From Woeseiaceae bacterium (GTDB lineage: Bacteria > Pseudomonadota > Gammaproteobacteria > Steroidobacterales > Woeseiaceae), in the NCBI GenBank assembly GCA_021773075.1, contig JAJFKT010000012.1, forward strand, positions 310,001 to 374,000: a DNA stretch of 64,000 nt, in the 5' to 3' direction. A program made the translations under genes and the position numbers. The notes under the pieces were generated by a model. The model did not search any database. It saw only the letters and a list, made by a program, of their open reading frames with translations, and was not told the DNA's origin. Below are positions 11,352 to 21,881 of the stretch, piece after piece (position 1 is the first letter of the stretch; the number at the start of each line of letters is the position of its first letter).

Positions 11352-12902
11352 ATGTTCAACGTACGACGCGCGCTGGTCAGTGTTTCTGACAAGCGCGGAT
11401 TGATCCCTTTTGTCACCGGCCTTACCGAGCTCGGTGTAGAGGTGCTTTCAACCGGCGGCACGTGCCGGGCACTCAGAGATGCAGGACTTGATGTCATCGA
11501 AGTCTCCGAGAAAACCGGTTTTCCCGAGATTATGGATGGCCGCGTTAAGACGCTGCACCCCGTTATTCACGGTGGACTCCTGGGTCGTCGCGGCACCGAC
11601 GAGGCTGTAATGCAGGAACACGGTATCGAGCCGATCGATATGCTGGTCGTCAACCTCTACCCATTCGAGCAGACCATCGCTAGCGAAGACGCGACCATTG
11701 ATGATGCGATCGAGAATATCGACATTGGTGGTCCGGCTATGATTCGCGCCGCATCCAAAAATCATGAAGGTGTCGCAGTGGTCGTGGAACCGGACGACTA
11801 TGAGACCGTGCTTGGAGACCTTAAGAGCGATAAGTTATCGCTTGAAAACCGCCGACGCCTGGCGGCTAAAGCGTATGCACACACCGCGAGTTACGACACA
11901 GCAATTACAAAGTATCTCTCGAGTTCACTGGGCGACGAGGCCTTCGGCCAGCGCTTTTTGTACTCCGGTAACCTATCGGAACGCATGCGCTATGGCGAGA
12001 ATCCGCACCAACAGGCTGCATTCTATGTCGATCAAAACTCGGCAGTCGGATCACTGGCCGCAGCAAAACAATTACAGGGCAAGGCTCTTTCCTACAACAA
12101 TATTGCGGACAGCGACGCTGCCCTCGAGTGTGTAAGGCAATTCGATAAGCCTGCTTGCGTTATCGTCAAACACGCAAACCCATGCGGCGTGGCTGTTGCG
12201 GAGAACATTCTCGACGCTTACAAGAAGGCGTTTAGGACGGACCCCACTTCAGCGTTCGGCGGCATCATCGCATTCAACCGCGCATTGGATGACGGGACCG
12301 CTGCCGCAATCGTTGAGAAGCAGTTTGTTGAGGTTATTGTTGCACCTGCGATCGACGCTGATGCGGCTGCAATTCTTGCGGCGAAGAAAAACGTTCGTGT
12401 ACTGGAAACCGGTGCATGGCCGGAAACATCCACGGCGGATTTCGACTTCAAGAAAGTCTCCGGCGGCCTCCTTGTACAGAATGCTGACCGCGGCGTCATG
12501 ACCGCCGATAACCTGACAGTCATGACGGATCTCGCCCCAACACCGGCGCAAGTTCAGGACATGCTATTTGCCTGGACTGTCGTAAAGTACGTGAAGTCGA
12601 ATGCGATTATTTTCTGCAAAGACAACATGACGATTGGTGTTGGCGCCGGCCAGATGAGTCGTGTCTACAGCACCCGGATCGCGGCTATCAAAGCGGCTGA
12701 CGAAGAGCTCGAGATCAAAGGCTCTGTCATGGCATCAGACGCGTTCTTCCCGTTTCGAGACGGCATCGATGCAGCCGCGAAAACCGGCATTTCCGCGATC
12801 ATTCAGCCGGGCGGCTCAATGCGCGATGATGAGGTTATCCAGGCCGCAAACGAACACGGTTTAGCCATGGTATTTACAGGTATGCGCCACTTCCGACATT
12901 GA
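11352..12902 (+). CDS. purH: Bifunctional AICAR formyltransferase/IMP cyclohydrolase
   Basis: Catalyses the last two steps of purine synthesis to IMP. It has 516 residues. The N-terminal MGS-like cyclohydrolase domain shows [23 protein letters not shown] and [15 protein letters not shown]. The formyltransferase domain has the catalytic [10 protein letters not shown] and [12 protein letters not shown]. The ATG at 11352 is preferred over the TTG three bases earlier because AGGTGA sits just upstream. purD follows after 16 bases. Confidence 0.97.
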   Translation: MFNVRRALVSVSDKRGLIPFVTGLTELGVEVLSTGGTCRALRDAGLDVIEVSEKTGFPEIMDGRVKTLHPVIHGGLLGRRGTDEAVMQEHGIEPIDMLVVNLYPFEQTIASEDATIDDAIENIDIGGPAMIRAASKNHEGVAVVVEPDDYETVLGDLKSDKLSLENRRRLAAKAYAHTASYDTAITKYLSSSLGDEAFGQRFLYSGNLSERMRYGENPHQQAAFYVDQNSAVGSLAAAKQLQGKALSYNNIADSDAALECVRQFDKPACVIVKHANPCGVAVAENILDAYKKAFRTDPTSAFGGIIAFNRALDDGTAAAIVEKQFVEVIVAPAIDADAAAILAAKKNVRVLETGAWPETSTADFDFKKVSGGLLVQNADRGVMTADNLTVMTDLAPTPAQVQDMLFAWTVVKYVKSNAIIFCKDNMTIGVGAGQMSRVYSTRIAAIKAADEELEIKGSVMASDAFFPFRDGIDAAAKTGISAIIQPGGSMRDDEVIQAANEHGLAMVFTGMRHFRH

Positions 12903-12918
12903 GGTAGTTTAGTCAGCC

Positions 12919-14205
12919 ATGAAAGTCCTGATCATTGGCAACGGCGGTCGCGAGCATGCTCTCGCCTGGAAGTGCGCCCAGTCGGCCGACGTCGAAGAGG
13001 TTCTGGTCGCCCCGGGCAACGCGGGTACGGCTCGCGAAGATAAAGTTCGAAACGTTGCGGTGTCATCCGACGCTATTGAAGCACTGGCGCAGCTCGCACG
13101 AGACGAATCCATCGGACTGACCATCGTCGGCCCCGAGGCGCCGTTAGTCGCCGGAATCGTTGATCATTTCAATTCTCTGGGGCTGCCCTGTTTCGGCCCG
13201 ACTGCCGCCGCAGCGCAGCTTGAAGGCTCGAAAGCTTTTACCAAAGATTTTCTCGCGCGCCACCGTATCCCTACAGCCGACTACCAGAATTTCACCGACC
13301 TCGTCGCGGCACTCGCCTACATCCGCGAGAAAGGCGCCCCAATCGTCATCAAAGCCGATGGGCTGGCGGCAGGCAAAGGCGTCATTGTCGCGATGACATT
13401 GGCGGAAGCTGAAGCAGCCGCAACGGACATGCTCGATGGCGGCTCCTTCGGTGATGCAGGTGCCCGCATCGTTGTTGAGGAGTTTCTCGCCGGTGAAGAA
13501 GCCAGTTTTATCATCATTACTGATGGCGATACCGTATTACCGCTTGCGACCTCGCAGGATCACAAAGCGCGTGACGAAGGCGATACCGGACCAAATACGG
13601 GTGGCATGGGCGCCTACTCACCTGCCCCGGTTGTCACACCCGAGATTGAAGAGCGCGTAATGCAAGAGGTCATCACGCCAACGCTTCAGGGCATGGAGGC
13701 CGACGGACATCCCTACCTCGGTTTTCTTTATGCCGGATTGATGATCATGGCCGACGGTACACCGAAAGTGATCGAATTCAATTGTCGTATGGGCGACCCG
13801 GAAACGCAGCCGATCATGACGCGCCTAAAGTCCGGTCTTGCTGAAATTTGCAGCGCAACCCTGGACGGAACGCTCGCAGAGCAAACTGCAGAATGGGATT
13901 CACGAGCGGCACTGGGTGTCGTGCTGGCCGCCGGTGGCTATCCGACTGCTTACGGAAAAGGTTTCTTGATCAGCGGCCTCGATGCTGCTGACAATGAAAA
14001 TCAAAAAGTATTCCATGCCGGCACGACGAGTGACGGCGACAATGTCGTAACGAGTGGCGGGCGTGTCCTGTGTGTTGTTGGACTCGGTGATTCGGTAGCG
14101 TCAGCAGCCGATGCTGCTTACGAATTAGTCGACAAGATCCATTGGGACGACGTCTATTCGCGGCGTGACATTGGCCATCGGGCAATTGCCCGCGAGCAGA
14201 GCTGA
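12919..14205 (+). CDS. purD: Phosphoribosylamine-glycine ligase (GAR synthetase)
   Basis: ATP-grasp ligase joining glycine to phosphoribosylamine in purine synthesis. It has 428 residues, the typical length. Motifs include [62 protein letters not shown] and [13 protein letters not shown]. It runs directly after purH, a common operon pair. The moeA gene begins eight bases downstream. Confidence 0.97.
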   Translation: MKVLIIGNGGREHALAWKCAQSADVEEVLVAPGNAGTAREDKVRNVAVSSDAIEALAQLARDESIGLTIVGPEAPLVAGIVDHFNSLGLPCFGPTAAAAQLEGSKAFTKDFLARHRIPTADYQNFTDLVAALAYIREKGAPIVIKADGLAAGKGVIVAMTLAEAEAAATDMLDGGSFGDAGARIVVEEFLAGEEASFIIITDGDTVLPLATSQDHKARDEGDTGPNTGGMGAYSPAPVVTPEIEERVMQEVITPTLQGMEADGHPYLGFLYAGLMIMADGTPKVIEFNCRMGDPETQPIMTRLKSGLAEICSATLDGTLAEQTAEWDSRAALGVVLAAGGYPTAYGKGFLISGLDAADNENQKVFHAGTTSDGDNVVTSGGRVLCVVGLGDSVASAADAAYELVDKIHWDDVYSRRDIGHRAIAREQS

Positions 14206-14212
14206 GCACACC

Positions 14213-15418
14213 GTGCTGACGACAGCTGAAGCGCTCGAAGCCGTGCTGGCCGCAACGCCGGTCTTCGCGACCGAAAACGTAGACGCGTCTAAGTCGACCG
14301 GACGAGTGCTGCGCCAGATAATACGCGCCGAACGCGATCAGCCGCCATTTGACCGGGTAATGATGGACGGTATTGCGCTCTCCTGGTCCGATTACGTCGC
14401 TGGTCAGCGCAGTTTTCCACTGCAGGCGATGCAAGCCGCGGGTGATGCTGTTCTGACTCTCGAACAGGGCAAGTGCATCGAAATCATGACTGGGGCAGCC
14501 TTGCCTGTGGGGGCGAACTGCATCGTTCCGGTAGAGCGCATTACAGTCGTTGATGATGTCGCTGAAATCGAATCCGACTATTCGGTAAAAAAGGATCGAT
14601 TCGTTCATCCACAGGGTTCCGACTACGCAAAAGGGGCGCACCTGCTAACACCGGGCAAACGCATATCGCCACTCGATATCGCGATCATCGCATCATGCGG
14701 CGTTTCCAAGCTTGAAATGGCCAGGGACCCGGCCGTTCGCGTGATATCGACCGGCAATGAACTGGTCGCCGCTGACGCGGTAATTGAGCTGCACCAGATT
14801 CGAACCTCGAATGGACCCGCCGTCCTTTCCCTGCTCGCTAGCCACGACTATAGGCGCTGCGAACATGACCACATTGCGGACGACGTTGCAGCGCTCACAG
14901 AGCGTCTCGCGCAGCATCTTGCCGAAGCTGAAGTACTGATCCTCAGTGGTGGAGTTTCGATGGGTAAAGCCGACTACATTCCCTCGGTACTGACCGCTCT
15001 CGGCGTGGAAGCAATCTTCCACAAGATAAGCCAGCGACCCGGTAAGCCGATGTGGTTTGGAAAAGGCCCTCAAGGTCAGCTTGTTTTTGCGTTACCGGGC
15101 AACCCCGTGTCGGCTCTCGTCTGCTGCCGACAATATGTAATACCTGCGCTTGCGAAAGCGACCGGGGCGACGACGGTCGCACCGGAGTTCGCTGCTTTGG
15201 CCTCCAGTGTTTCGTTCAAGCCGGACCTCACCTGCTTTCAACCGGTCAAATTGCTCTCCAATGCGGCTGGACAAGTCATTGCCATGCCCGTGAAAACGAA
15301 CACGTCCGGTGACTTCGCAGCATTGTCCGGGACCGACGGATACGTCGAACTGCCCAAAGAGCAAACCAACTTTCCCGCAGCGACACCCGTGTTCTTACAT
15401 CGCTGGATTGCCCACTGA
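14213..15418 (+). CDS. moeA: Molybdopterin molybdenumtransferase MoeA
   Basis: Inserts molybdenum into adenylated molybdopterin to form molybdenum cofactor. From GTG 14213 it has 401 residues. An in-frame GTG at 14165 overlaps purD by 41 bases and is less likely. Evidence: DQPPFDRVMMDGIAL near the N-terminus, MTGAALPVGANCIVPVE, STGNELV, LSGGVSMGKADY and the FALPGNPVSALV motif. No other molybdenum-cofactor gene is seen in the window. Neighbouring purD suggests only co-transcription. Confidence 0.92.
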   Translation: MLTTAEALEAVLAATPVFATENVDASKSTGRVLRQIIRAERDQPPFDRVMMDGIALSWSDYVAGQRSFPLQAMQAAGDAVLTLEQGKCIEIMTGAALPVGANCIVPVERITVVDDVAEIESDYSVKKDRFVHPQGSDYAKGAHLLTPGKRISPLDIAIIASCGVSKLEMARDPAVRVISTGNELVAADAVIELHQIRTSNGPAVLSLLASHDYRRCEHDHIADDVAALTERLAQHLAEAEVLILSGGVSMGKADYIPSVLTALGVEAIFHKISQRPGKPMWFGKGPQGQLVFALPGNPVSALVCCRQYVIPALAKATGATTVAPEFAALASSVSFKPDLTCFQPVKLLSNAAGQVIAMPVKTNTSGDFAALSGTDGYVELPKEQTNFPAATPVFLHRWIAH

Positions 15419-15443
15419 TCGCCTTTCAGGTTACTGTTTGCGA

Positions 15444-16061
15444 ATGATATCTGCTGACGATGCTTTGGAACGACTTCGCGAGGGCAATCGCCGATTTGTA
15501 TCTGATGAAGTCAGCGAGGAAACGCTGGCGAGCCGCGAACACCGGGCGGGAGCAGCAAGTCCGCAAAATCCATTTGCCATCATTCTTGCGTGCTCAGATT
15601 CGCGCGTTCCAACAGAACTTATTTTCGACCGCGGCATCGGCGACCTGTTTGTTATCCGAGTTGCGGGCAACATTGTTGCACCCTCACAGATCGGCAGTAT
15701 CGAGTACGCCGCCAAGCAATTTGGCACTCGGCTCGTCGTCGTATTGGGTCACAGCAACTGTGGGGCAATCATTGCGACACTGCAGGAACTTGCGCTCAAA
15801 GAATCGCATCGCTCACCCAATCTACGCGCAATAGTGGACAGAATCCGGCCCGCTATCGAACCGGTACTCGAAGATCATCATGATGTTAATGACACTGAAG
15901 TAGTCGGCGCGTGCGTGCGTGCCAACGTTCTTGCGTCGGTCGAACGGCTACGACACGGTTCATTGATTTTAGAGCAGTTGATCGAGAGCGACGATCTGCG
16001 AATCGTCGGTGCTGAATATTCGATTGAATCTGGCAACATTAAGTTTTTCGAGACGGACTGA
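15444..16061 (+). CDS. can: Beta-class carbonic anhydrase
   Basis: Zinc enzyme interconverting CO2 and bicarbonate, 205 residues. The zinc ligands and catalytic dyad are visible: CSDSRVPTELIFD (Cys, Asp-Arg pair) and HSNCGA (His, Cys). The N-terminal LREGNRRFVSDE is typical. The ATG at 15444 gives the standard start; a longer frame from 15309 lies inside moeA. Bicarbonate supply to the AccBC carboxylase encoded nearby is a plausible link (inference). A strong terminator follows. Confidence 0.95.
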   Translation: MISADDALERLREGNRRFVSDEVSEETLASREHRAGAASPQNPFAIILACSDSRVPTELIFDRGIGDLFVIRVAGNIVAPSQIGSIEYAAKQFGTRLVVVLGHSNCGAIIATLQELALKESHRSPNLRAIVDRIRPAIEPVLEDHHDVNDTEVVGACVRANVLASVERLRHGSLILEQLIESDDLRIVGAEYSIESGNIKFFETD

Positions 16062-16072
16062 AGACACACCTC

Positions 16073-16092
16073 AAAGGGGTTAGGCCCCTTTT
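16073..16092 (+). terminator. Rho-independent terminator after carbonic anhydrase
   Basis: AAAGGGG (16073-16079), a short loop, then CCCCTTT (16085-16091) followed by one more T. It lies 12 bases after the carbonic anhydrase stop. A-rich left and T-rich right arms let it work in both directions. Confidence 0.8.
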
Positions 16093-16100
16093 GCGGAACG

Positions 16101-16124
16101 AAAAACGGAGCCATAAGGCCCCGT
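16101..16124 (-). terminator. Rho-independent terminator of rho
   Basis: Read on the reverse strand: ACGGGGCC, loop TTAT, GGCTCCGT, then a run of T at 16105-16101. Seven of eight stem positions pair. It lies 27 bases after the rho stop. Confidence 0.8.
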
Positions 16125-16150
16125 CTCTCTCTGACCCTATTTGGGACAAA

Positions 16151-17578
16151 TTAACGCTTCATTGCTTCGAAGAACTGGGCGTTGGTCTTGGTATCCTGCA
16201 GTTTGTTCAGCAGGAACTCGATCGCAGCGAGCTCATCCATGGGATGCAGCACTTTCCTCAGAACCCACATCTTCTGCAGCTCGTCCGGTGCGGTCAGATA
16301 CTCTTCCTTACGCGTTCCGGAGCGGTTGATATTGATCGCCGGGAATACACGCTTCTCAGCAATACGTCGATCCAGGTGGATCTCCATGTTGCCGGTGCCT
16401 TTGAACTCCTCGTAGATCACTTCATCCATCTTCGAACCGGTATCAACAAGTGCCGTAGCGAGAATCGTCAGGCTACCGCCTTCCTCAATGTTGCGTGCAG
16501 CGCCGAAAAATCGCTTCGGCCTGTGCAGTGCATTCGCATCCACACCACCCGTCAGGACCTTGCCTGACGACGGTACTACCGTGTTATACGCACGAGCCAG
16601 TCGCGTAATCGAATCAAGCAAAATAACGACATCGCGCTTGTGCTCGACGAGTCGTTTCGCTTTCTCGATAACCATGTCAGCGACCTGAACGTGGCGACTG
16701 GCAGGCTCGTCAAAGGTCGAAGAAACCACTTCACCGCGTACCGTACGCTCCATTTCCGTGACCTCTTCAGGGCGCTCATCTATGAGCAACACCATGAGAT
16801 CAACTTCAGGATTGTTTGCGACGATCGCTGAGGCAATATTCTGCAACAGCATCGTCTTACCAGCCTTTGGTGGCGACACGATCAGACCGCGCTGGCCCTT
16901 GCCGATTGGAGCAACCATGTCGATGATACGAGCGGTTAAGTCCTCGGTACTGCCATTACCTTGTTCCAGAGTAAGACGATCTTTCGGGAAAAGCGGTGTC
17001 AGGTTTTCGAACAAAACCTTGCTACGTGCGTTCTCGGGCGCGTCATGATTAATCTCACCGACTTTGAGTAGCGCAAAGTATCGCTCGCCCTCTTTCGGTG
17101 GCCGGATCAGTCCGGAGACCGTGTCACCCGTGCGCAGATTAAAGCGCCGGATCTGGCTAGGACTGACGTATATATCGTCAGGCCCGGCGAGATAAGAACT
17201 GTCAGAAGAGCGCAGGAATCCGAAACCATCCTGCAGAATCTCCAGCACACCATCACCATAAATATCTTCACCCAGCTTGGCATGTGCCTTGAGGATGGAA
17301 AATATGATGTCCTGCTTACGAGAACGCGCCAGATTTTCAACACCCAGTGACTCACCGAGTTCAACCAGGGCTGTAGCCGGACGGGTCTTGAGCTCCGTCA
17401 GGTTCATCATTGACTTGGTAGCCTCGAGTTGCTCGGGCGTTATTACCTCTAACGAACCCTCATCATCAGGATATTCGTTATTCGGTGGGCGTCTGCGGCG
17501 ACGACGGTTCGGATTGCCCTTACCTTTGTTGCCGGGCCGATTCGTTCTCGGCTTTTGTGGTGCGTTTGTATTAGACAA
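16151..17578 (-). CDS. rho: Transcription termination factor Rho with arginine-rich N-terminal extension
   Basis: Hexameric ATP-dependent RNA helicase that ends transcription. From the TTG at 17578 it has 475 residues. The E. coli-like start (MNLTELK) would be ATG 17407, giving 418. The extra 57 residues hold [12 protein letters not shown] and an acidic stretch, of a kind known in some other Rho proteins. The RNA-binding domain has [20 protein letters not shown]; the ATPase has [29 protein letters not shown] and [11 protein letters not shown]. It follows trxA on the same strand after 10 bases. Confidence 0.97.
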   Translation of the reverse strand: MSNTNAPQKPRTNRPGNKGKGNPNRRRRRRPPNNEYPDDEGSLEVITPEQLEATKSMMNLTELKTRPATALVELGESLGVENLARSRKQDIIFSILKAHAKLGEDIYGDGVLEILQDGFGFLRSSDSSYLAGPDDIYVSPSQIRRFNLRTGDTVSGLIRPPKEGERYFALLKVGEINHDAPENARSKVLFENLTPLFPKDRLTLEQGNGSTEDLTARIIDMVAPIGKGQRGLIVSPPKAGKTMLLQNIASAIVANNPEVDLMVLLIDERPEEVTEMERTVRGEVVSSTFDEPASRHVQVADMVIEKAKRLVEHKRDVVILLDSITRLARAYNTVVPSSGKVLTGGVDANALHRPKRFFGAARNIEEGGSLTILATALVDTGSKMDEVIYEEFKGTGNMEIHLDRRIAEKRVFPAININRSGTRKEEYLTAPDELQKMWVLRKVLHPMDELAAIEFLLNKLQDTKTNAQFFEAMKR

Positions 17579-17588
17579 TTAATCTCTC

Positions 17589-17915
17589 TCAGATGTTTGT
17601 GTCGATAAACTCGGCCAGTTGCGACTTGGACATCGCACCGAGTTTTTGTGCCTGAACGGCACCGTCTTTGAACAGAATCAAAGTAGGTATGCTGCGAATG
17701 CCGAACTTTTGTGCTGTGTTCGGATTTTCATCCACATTCAATTTAACAATATCGAGCTTGCCATCGTATTCGTCGGCTGCTTCGTCGAGCAGCGGCGCGA
17801 TCATTTTGCAAGGTCCGCACCATTCGGCCCAAAAGTCGATCAGTACAGGTTTCTCATTACTCGTAACGTCGGCATCGAAACTGCCGTCCGAGGTGTGCAC
17901 AATCTTGTCGCTCAC
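17589..17915 (-). CDS. trxA: Thioredoxin 1
   Basis: Cytoplasmic dithiol reductant of 108 residues. The active site is [18 protein letters not shown] and the cis-proline loop reads [11 protein letters not shown]. The start codon is GTG with GGAGG nine bases upstream. It may supply electrons to the cytoplasmic side of DsbD (family knowledge). The trxA-rho pair divergent from rhlB matches the E. coli arrangement. Confidence 0.97.
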   Translation of the reverse strand: MSDKIVHTSDGSFDADVTSNEKPVLIDFWAEWCGPCKMIAPLLDEAADEYDGKLDIVKLNVDENPNTAQKFGIRSIPTLILFKDGAVQAQKLGAMSKSQLAEFIDTNI

Positions 17916-18191
17916 CGGCTATATCCTCCAGGTTGATATGGAATTAAGAAAAGTGATTTTCTGCCCGTCGCCAGCCCTGCTGGTAAACGAACATTGATAA
18001 AACGGATGACGCTGCCTTAACTATCAGGCACTATGTCGCAGCTTTGTTGCCGACTATTTCCGGCTTCTTTCTGGATCGTATGGAAAGCGAAACTGGCGGG
18101 TGCGACGGTTGTCGCGTCGAATTAGGGCCAATTTGACCGCTTCGCGAGCCAATTTGCAAGCTTTTACCTCATATTTTCTGGTTCTAATTTT

Positions 18192-19466
18192 ATGTCCGAA
18201 AACCATCTGAGCGACCTCAGATTCGACTCTTTGACGCTACACGACAGTGTGCACGCCGGCATCCGTGATGCTGGCTTCGAATTCTGTACGCCTATCCAGG
18301 CCAGCACCTTGCCGATTGCGCTGCAACCAGGCGATGTTGCAGGCCAGGCACAGACAGGCACAGGCAAGACCGCTGCCTTTCTAATTGCTGCCTACCAGCG
18401 CGTACTGAACACAGAACGCAAGGCTGAGGATAAGCGTCAGCCGCTCGTGTTCGCACTGGCACCGACCCGCGAACTGGCCATACAGATTGCGAAGGACGCC
18501 GAAGTACTCGGCAAGCACACCGGGCTCAAGATCGGGCTGGCCTATGGCGGTACCGACTACGAAAAACAACGGAAAAGGCTCGCTGACGGCGTTGACCTGC
18601 TTATCGGCACACCCGGCCGCATTATCGATTTCTTCAAGCAGGGCGTATTCAAACTCGACCAGGTACAGGTCGCCATCCTCGACGAAGCGGATCGCATGTT
18701 TGATCTGGGTTTCATTAAGGATATACGCTATTTGTTGCGCCGACTGCCGCCGCCGGAAAAACGCCTCAATATGCTGTTTTCGGCGACACTGTCACAACGC
18801 GTCATGGAACTCGCCTACGAACACATGAACGAGCCGGAACTCGTTCGCATCGAACCCGAAAAGGTCACAGCCGATCGCGTACGGCAGGCGATTTTCTATC
18901 CGTCGAACGAAGACAAGATGCCATTACTTATCGGCCTCCTTCGTGAGATCGGCGACGGTCGAATTATGATCTTCGTTAATATGAAACGCGAAGCCGAACG
19001 CGTTCAGGACTACCTCGAAGTAAATGGCATTCATGCAGCGGCGATTTCGGGTGATGTGCCGCAGAACAAACGGCAGCGCATGTTGGCACAGTTCCAGAGC
19101 GGCGAGTTACGCGTCTTGATTGGTACCGATGTCGCATCACGTGGACTCCACATCCCGGACGTCGAGTACGTTATCAACTACGACCTGCCGCAAGATGCTG
19201 AAGACTACGTACACCGCATCGGTCGAACTGCTCGTGCCGGAGCGTCGGGCAACGCCCTGAGCATGGCCTGCGAGACCTACGCCGTGTCGTTACCGGATAT
19301 CGAGAAATATATTGGGCACAAAATTCCGTTTGCGAATTACGACCCTGATACATTGCCCGAACTGATCAAGCCGAAACATCGGCCGCGCAAACCGCAACAA
19401 CGTCGTGGCGGCAATGCCGGCGGCGGAAATCGCTCTGGCGGACGGCGTCCAGCGCCGAGACGCTAG
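18192..19466 (+). CDS. rhlB: ATP-dependent RNA helicase RhlB
   Basis: DEAD-box helicase, a component of the RNA degradosome in enterics. It has 424 residues. The Q motif [13 protein letters not shown], motif [12 protein letters not shown], motif II DEAD in [13 protein letters not shown] in LFSATLSQ, and motif [12 protein letters not shown] are all present. The C-terminal tail (about 385-424) is basic and rich in Gly, Arg and Pro. Divergence from trxA-rho supports RhlB over other DEAD-box paralogs. Its stop overlaps the stop of the opposite-strand yrfG-like gene by four bases. Confidence 0.92.
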   Translation: MSENHLSDLRFDSLTLHDSVHAGIRDAGFEFCTPIQASTLPIALQPGDVAGQAQTGTGKTAAFLIAAYQRVLNTERKAEDKRQPLVFALAPTRELAIQIAKDAEVLGKHTGLKIGLAYGGTDYEKQRKRLADGVDLLIGTPGRIIDFFKQGVFKLDQVQVAILDEADRMFDLGFIKDIRYLLRRLPPPEKRLNMLFSATLSQRVMELAYEHMNEPELVRIEPEKVTADRVRQAIFYPSNEDKMPLLIGLLREIGDGRIMIFVNMKREAERVQDYLEVNGIHAAAISGDVPQNKRQRMLAQFQSGELRVLIGTDVASRGLHIPDVEYVINYDLPQDAEDYVHRIGRTARAGASGNALSMACETYAVSLPDIEKYIGHKIPFANYDPDTLPELIKPKHRPRKPQQRRGGNAGGGNRSGGRRPAPRR

Positions 19467-20131
19467 GACTGGAGCAACTCCGACACTCCACGAACGCCGA
19501 CGAATTCTTTCGGCACAATTTCCGGCCGGCGGCTGTCCGGGCATGTGATCTTCAACAGCATCGCTATGCCGTAGTCACGGGCACTGCGTAATACACTTGG
19601 GCTATCATCGACGAACATCGTTGTCGCAGGGTCAAAGCCAACGTCTTCCTGCAGCGCATGCCAGAAATCCTGATTTTCTTTCGCATAACCGTAGTCGTGC
19701 GAACTATGAATACCGTCGAAGTACTCGCCAAGTCCGGTGATCGCATCCTTCAGGTTCAGCGTCTCCCGATGCGAGTTTGTCACCATCAAAACGCGGATGT
19801 TCTGTTCGCTGACATGCTGAAGAAACTGCAGTGCGCCGGGCAAATAGCCGATGCGATAGCTGTTGTCATGATGTAATTGCACAACATCGATGCCGAGATA
19901 CTCTGACCAATGATCGAGGCAGTACCATCGCAATTCTCCCTGCGCTTGAGCGTACTTAGCGCCCAATAACTCAAGCGCTTCGGCGTGCGGCATGTCGTTT
20001 TCGATCGCGTAGCGGCGCGGGATATGTTCGAGCCACATGAAGTTGTCGTAGGCAAGGTCGAGCAGAGTACCATCCATGTCGAGCATCAAGGTTTCCGCCT
20101 TTTGAAGGGCTGATTGTGGGTCCATATTCAT
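19463..20131 (-). CDS. yrfG: HAD-family GMP/IMP nucleotidase (YrfG type)
   Basis: Cytoplasmic HAD phosphatase of 222 residues, similar in pattern to E. coli YrfG, which dephosphorylates purine 5'-nucleotides. It shows [16 protein letters not shown] (nucleophile Asp), [18 protein letters not shown] sequence, [12 protein letters not shown] and [17 protein letters not shown]. Starts at 20131 (MNMDPQ) or 20125 (MDPQ) are both possible; neither has a clear ribosome site. Longer in-frame starts run into cysQ. It is divergent from cysQ. Confidence 0.85.
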   Translation of the reverse strand: MNMDPQSALQKAETLMLDMDGTLLDLAYDNFMWLEHIPRRYAIENDMPHAEALELLGAKYAQAQGELRWYCLDHWSEYLGIDVVQLHHDNSYRIGYLPGALQFLQHVSEQNIRVLMVTNSHRETLNLKDAITGLGEYFDGIHSSHDYGYAKENQDFWHALQEDVGFDPATTMFVDDSPSVLRSARDYGIAMLLKITCPDSRRPEIVPKEFVGVRGVSELLQS

Positions 20132-20169
20132 TGCTATACTGCGCCCCCAAATGTGTTGCAGGAAATGGA

Positions 20170-20967
20170 ATGAAGTCCCTAATCGACCCCGTTGTCGCCT
20201 TAGCAGAAGATGCTGGTCGTGCGATCCTCGAAGTTTACGCCACCGATTTCGAGGTGCAAAGCAAACAAGATGAATCGCCATTGACGCAAGCCGATCTTGC
20301 CGCACACCTGCGTATCGTTGCAGGGCTCGAATCTCTGACACCAGGCATGCCGGTCATTTCGGAGGAGTCGGGTTTACCGGACTTTGAGGAACGCCGTAGC
20401 TGGGACCGCTATTGGTTGATCGATCCGCTCGACGGTACGAAGGAGTTCGTCAATCGCAATGGTGAATTCACGGTAAACATTGCCCTGATCGATCATCAAA
20501 AACCGGTTTTTGGTGTTGTTCATGTGCCGGTAACAAACAAGACCTATATTGGTTGCGACGGCTTCGGTGCACAGCGCCGCGATAGTGATGGTAGTACTCA
20601 CAAAATTAGCGTCGCTGATAACAGCGCCACTGCCGTTCGCGTGGTTGGCAGTCGCTCGCACCGTGGTGCAAGTCTTGACGCTTATCTCGGAAATCTAGGC
20701 GATTACGACATGATTCCAATGGGCAGTTCCTTGAAATTCTGCGTCATCGCGGAAGGCGGGGCCGACCTTTACCCCAGACTGGGCCTCACCTCAGAATGGG
20801 ACACCGCAGCAGCTCAAGCCGTTGTCGAACAGGCTGGGGGAAGCGTCGTTACGCTTGATGGTAAACCGATGAAATACAATACGAAATCGGACATTCTGAA
20901 CCCGTTCTTTTTTGTCATTGGTGCCGCGGATCGAGACTGGTTGGCGCTGCTGCCTGACAGCGGGTAG
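20170..20967 (+). CDS. cysQ: 3'(2'),5'-bisphosphate nucleotidase CysQ
   Basis: Inositol-monophosphatase-fold enzyme that removes phosphate from PAP, a by-product of sulfate assimilation. It has 265 residues. The metal site motif WLIDPLDGTKEFVNRNGEFTVNIALI is decisive, with EESG upstream and EWDTAAAQAVVEQAGG near the C-terminus. AGGAA five bases before ATG 20170 fixes the start. The DUF465 gene begins nine bases later. Confidence 0.94.
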   Translation: MKSLIDPVVALAEDAGRAILEVYATDFEVQSKQDESPLTQADLAAHLRIVAGLESLTPGMPVISEESGLPDFEERRSWDRYWLIDPLDGTKEFVNRNGEFTVNIALIDHQKPVFGVVHVPVTNKTYIGCDGFGAQRRDSDGSTHKISVADNSATAVRVVGSRSHRGASLDAYLGNLGDYDMIPMGSSLKFCVIAEGGADLYPRLGLTSEWDTAAAQAVVEQAGGSVVTLDGKPMKYNTKSDILNPFFFVIGAADRDWLALLPDSG

Positions 20968-20976
20968 CATGCCTGT

Positions 20977-21192
20977 ATGACCGAGAAAGTCGATACAGAA
21001 TCGTTCAAAGTGCTCGAGCGTTTGCGCGAACTTCGCGTCAGCCACAGGGACCTCGATTACCTGATCGATCGGTTGCAAGACGACCCCATGGTCGACCAGC
21101 TTCGCATCCGCCGCCTTAAGAAACGACGGCTGCTCCTGAAGGACATGATCATGACGCTCGAGAGCGAAATGATTCCTGATCTTGACGCGTAA
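20977..21192 (+). CDS. DUF465/YdcH-family small protein
   Basis: A 71-residue, highly charged and predicted helical protein. The pattern LRELRVSHRDLDYLIDRL and the RRLKKRRLLLKDMI stretch match the YdcH/DUF465 family, whose function is unknown. It sits nine bases after cysQ on the same strand and is likely in the same transcript. Confidence 0.85.
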   Translation: MTEKVDTESFKVLERLRELRVSHRDLDYLIDRLQDDPMVDQLRIRRLKKRRLLLKDMIMTLESEMIPDLDA

Positions 21193-21215
21193 TCGCTCTG
21201 TGTATTGATTGAAAT

Positions 21216-21234
21216 ATATATCTATTAGATATAT
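21216..21234. promoter_or_regulatory. Palindromic operator upstream of the PadR gene
   Basis: ATATATCTA, one central T, TAGATATAT: a perfect inverted repeat with nine-base arms, 23 bases before the predicted padR start. PadR repressors bind AT-rich palindromes of this kind and often control their own operon. Binding by the adjacent PadR is inferred. Confidence 0.75.
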
Positions 21235-21257
21235 TCTGTCAATCTCGTCAGACAGCG

Positions 21258-21881
21258 GTGAATACTGTGCGGAGAAAAAGTAAGACCCGGTTTGCGGTGT
21301 TGGGGCTCCTTAGCTGGCAAGCGATGTCGGGCTATCAAATCAAGAAGATGATCGAGATGGGCCTGTCGCACTTCTGGGCTGAAAGCTACGGTCAGTTGTA
21401 TCCAACGCTTGAGAAATTGGTACAAGATGGCTTGGCTACCCGCTCCTGCGGGGCCACGGGTAAGCGCAAAAAGCATGTGTTCAGCATTACCGAGGCTGGC
21501 CGTGCGTGTTTTCTCGAGTGGCTGGCTGAACCGACAGATCAACCTCGCATGCGCAATGAACTTCAATTGAAGTTTTTTCTCGCAGGAGACTTGCCCATTG
21601 AGCACGGACTGTCGCTGCTCGCCGACTATAAGACTCAACAGGAAGACATAGCCCAGACCTATGCAGAGTCCGAACGGATACTCTCTGCAGCTTTAGATCA
21701 TGGTGAAGCTGTCGAAGATCTCGACCGAGTACTCGGCGCCACTTCCAGTCAACAAATGTTGTTTTTTCTAATTTCTCTCAGGCACGGAATATTGGCGGTC
21801 GATGCACGGATTGACTGGTGCAAAGAATCCATTGGCATGCTGAAGAGAGCACAGAAGAAAAGTAGGAAAAGAAATGACTAA
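21258..21881 (+). CDS. PadR-family transcriptional regulator
   Basis: A 207-residue winged-helix repressor. The N-terminal PadR domain shows FAVLGLLSWQAMSGYQIKKM and YGQLYPTLEKLVQDGL, with the wing KRKKHVFSITEAG. The C-terminal half (about 95-200) is the helical dimerisation region seen in longer PadR proteins. The start codon is GTG. Its last bases overlap the start of the CPBP protease gene by eight bases. It probably represses this two-gene unit through the palindrome upstream and senses an unknown ligand. Confidence 0.92.
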   Translation: MNTVRRKSKTRFAVLGLLSWQAMSGYQIKKMIEMGLSHFWAESYGQLYPTLEKLVQDGLATRSCGATGKRKKHVFSITEAGRACFLEWLAEPTDQPRMRNELQLKFFLAGDLPIEHGLSLLADYKTQQEDIAQTYAESERILSAALDHGEAVEDLDRVLGATSSQQMLFFLISLRHGILAVDARIDWCKESIGMLKRAQKKSRKRND

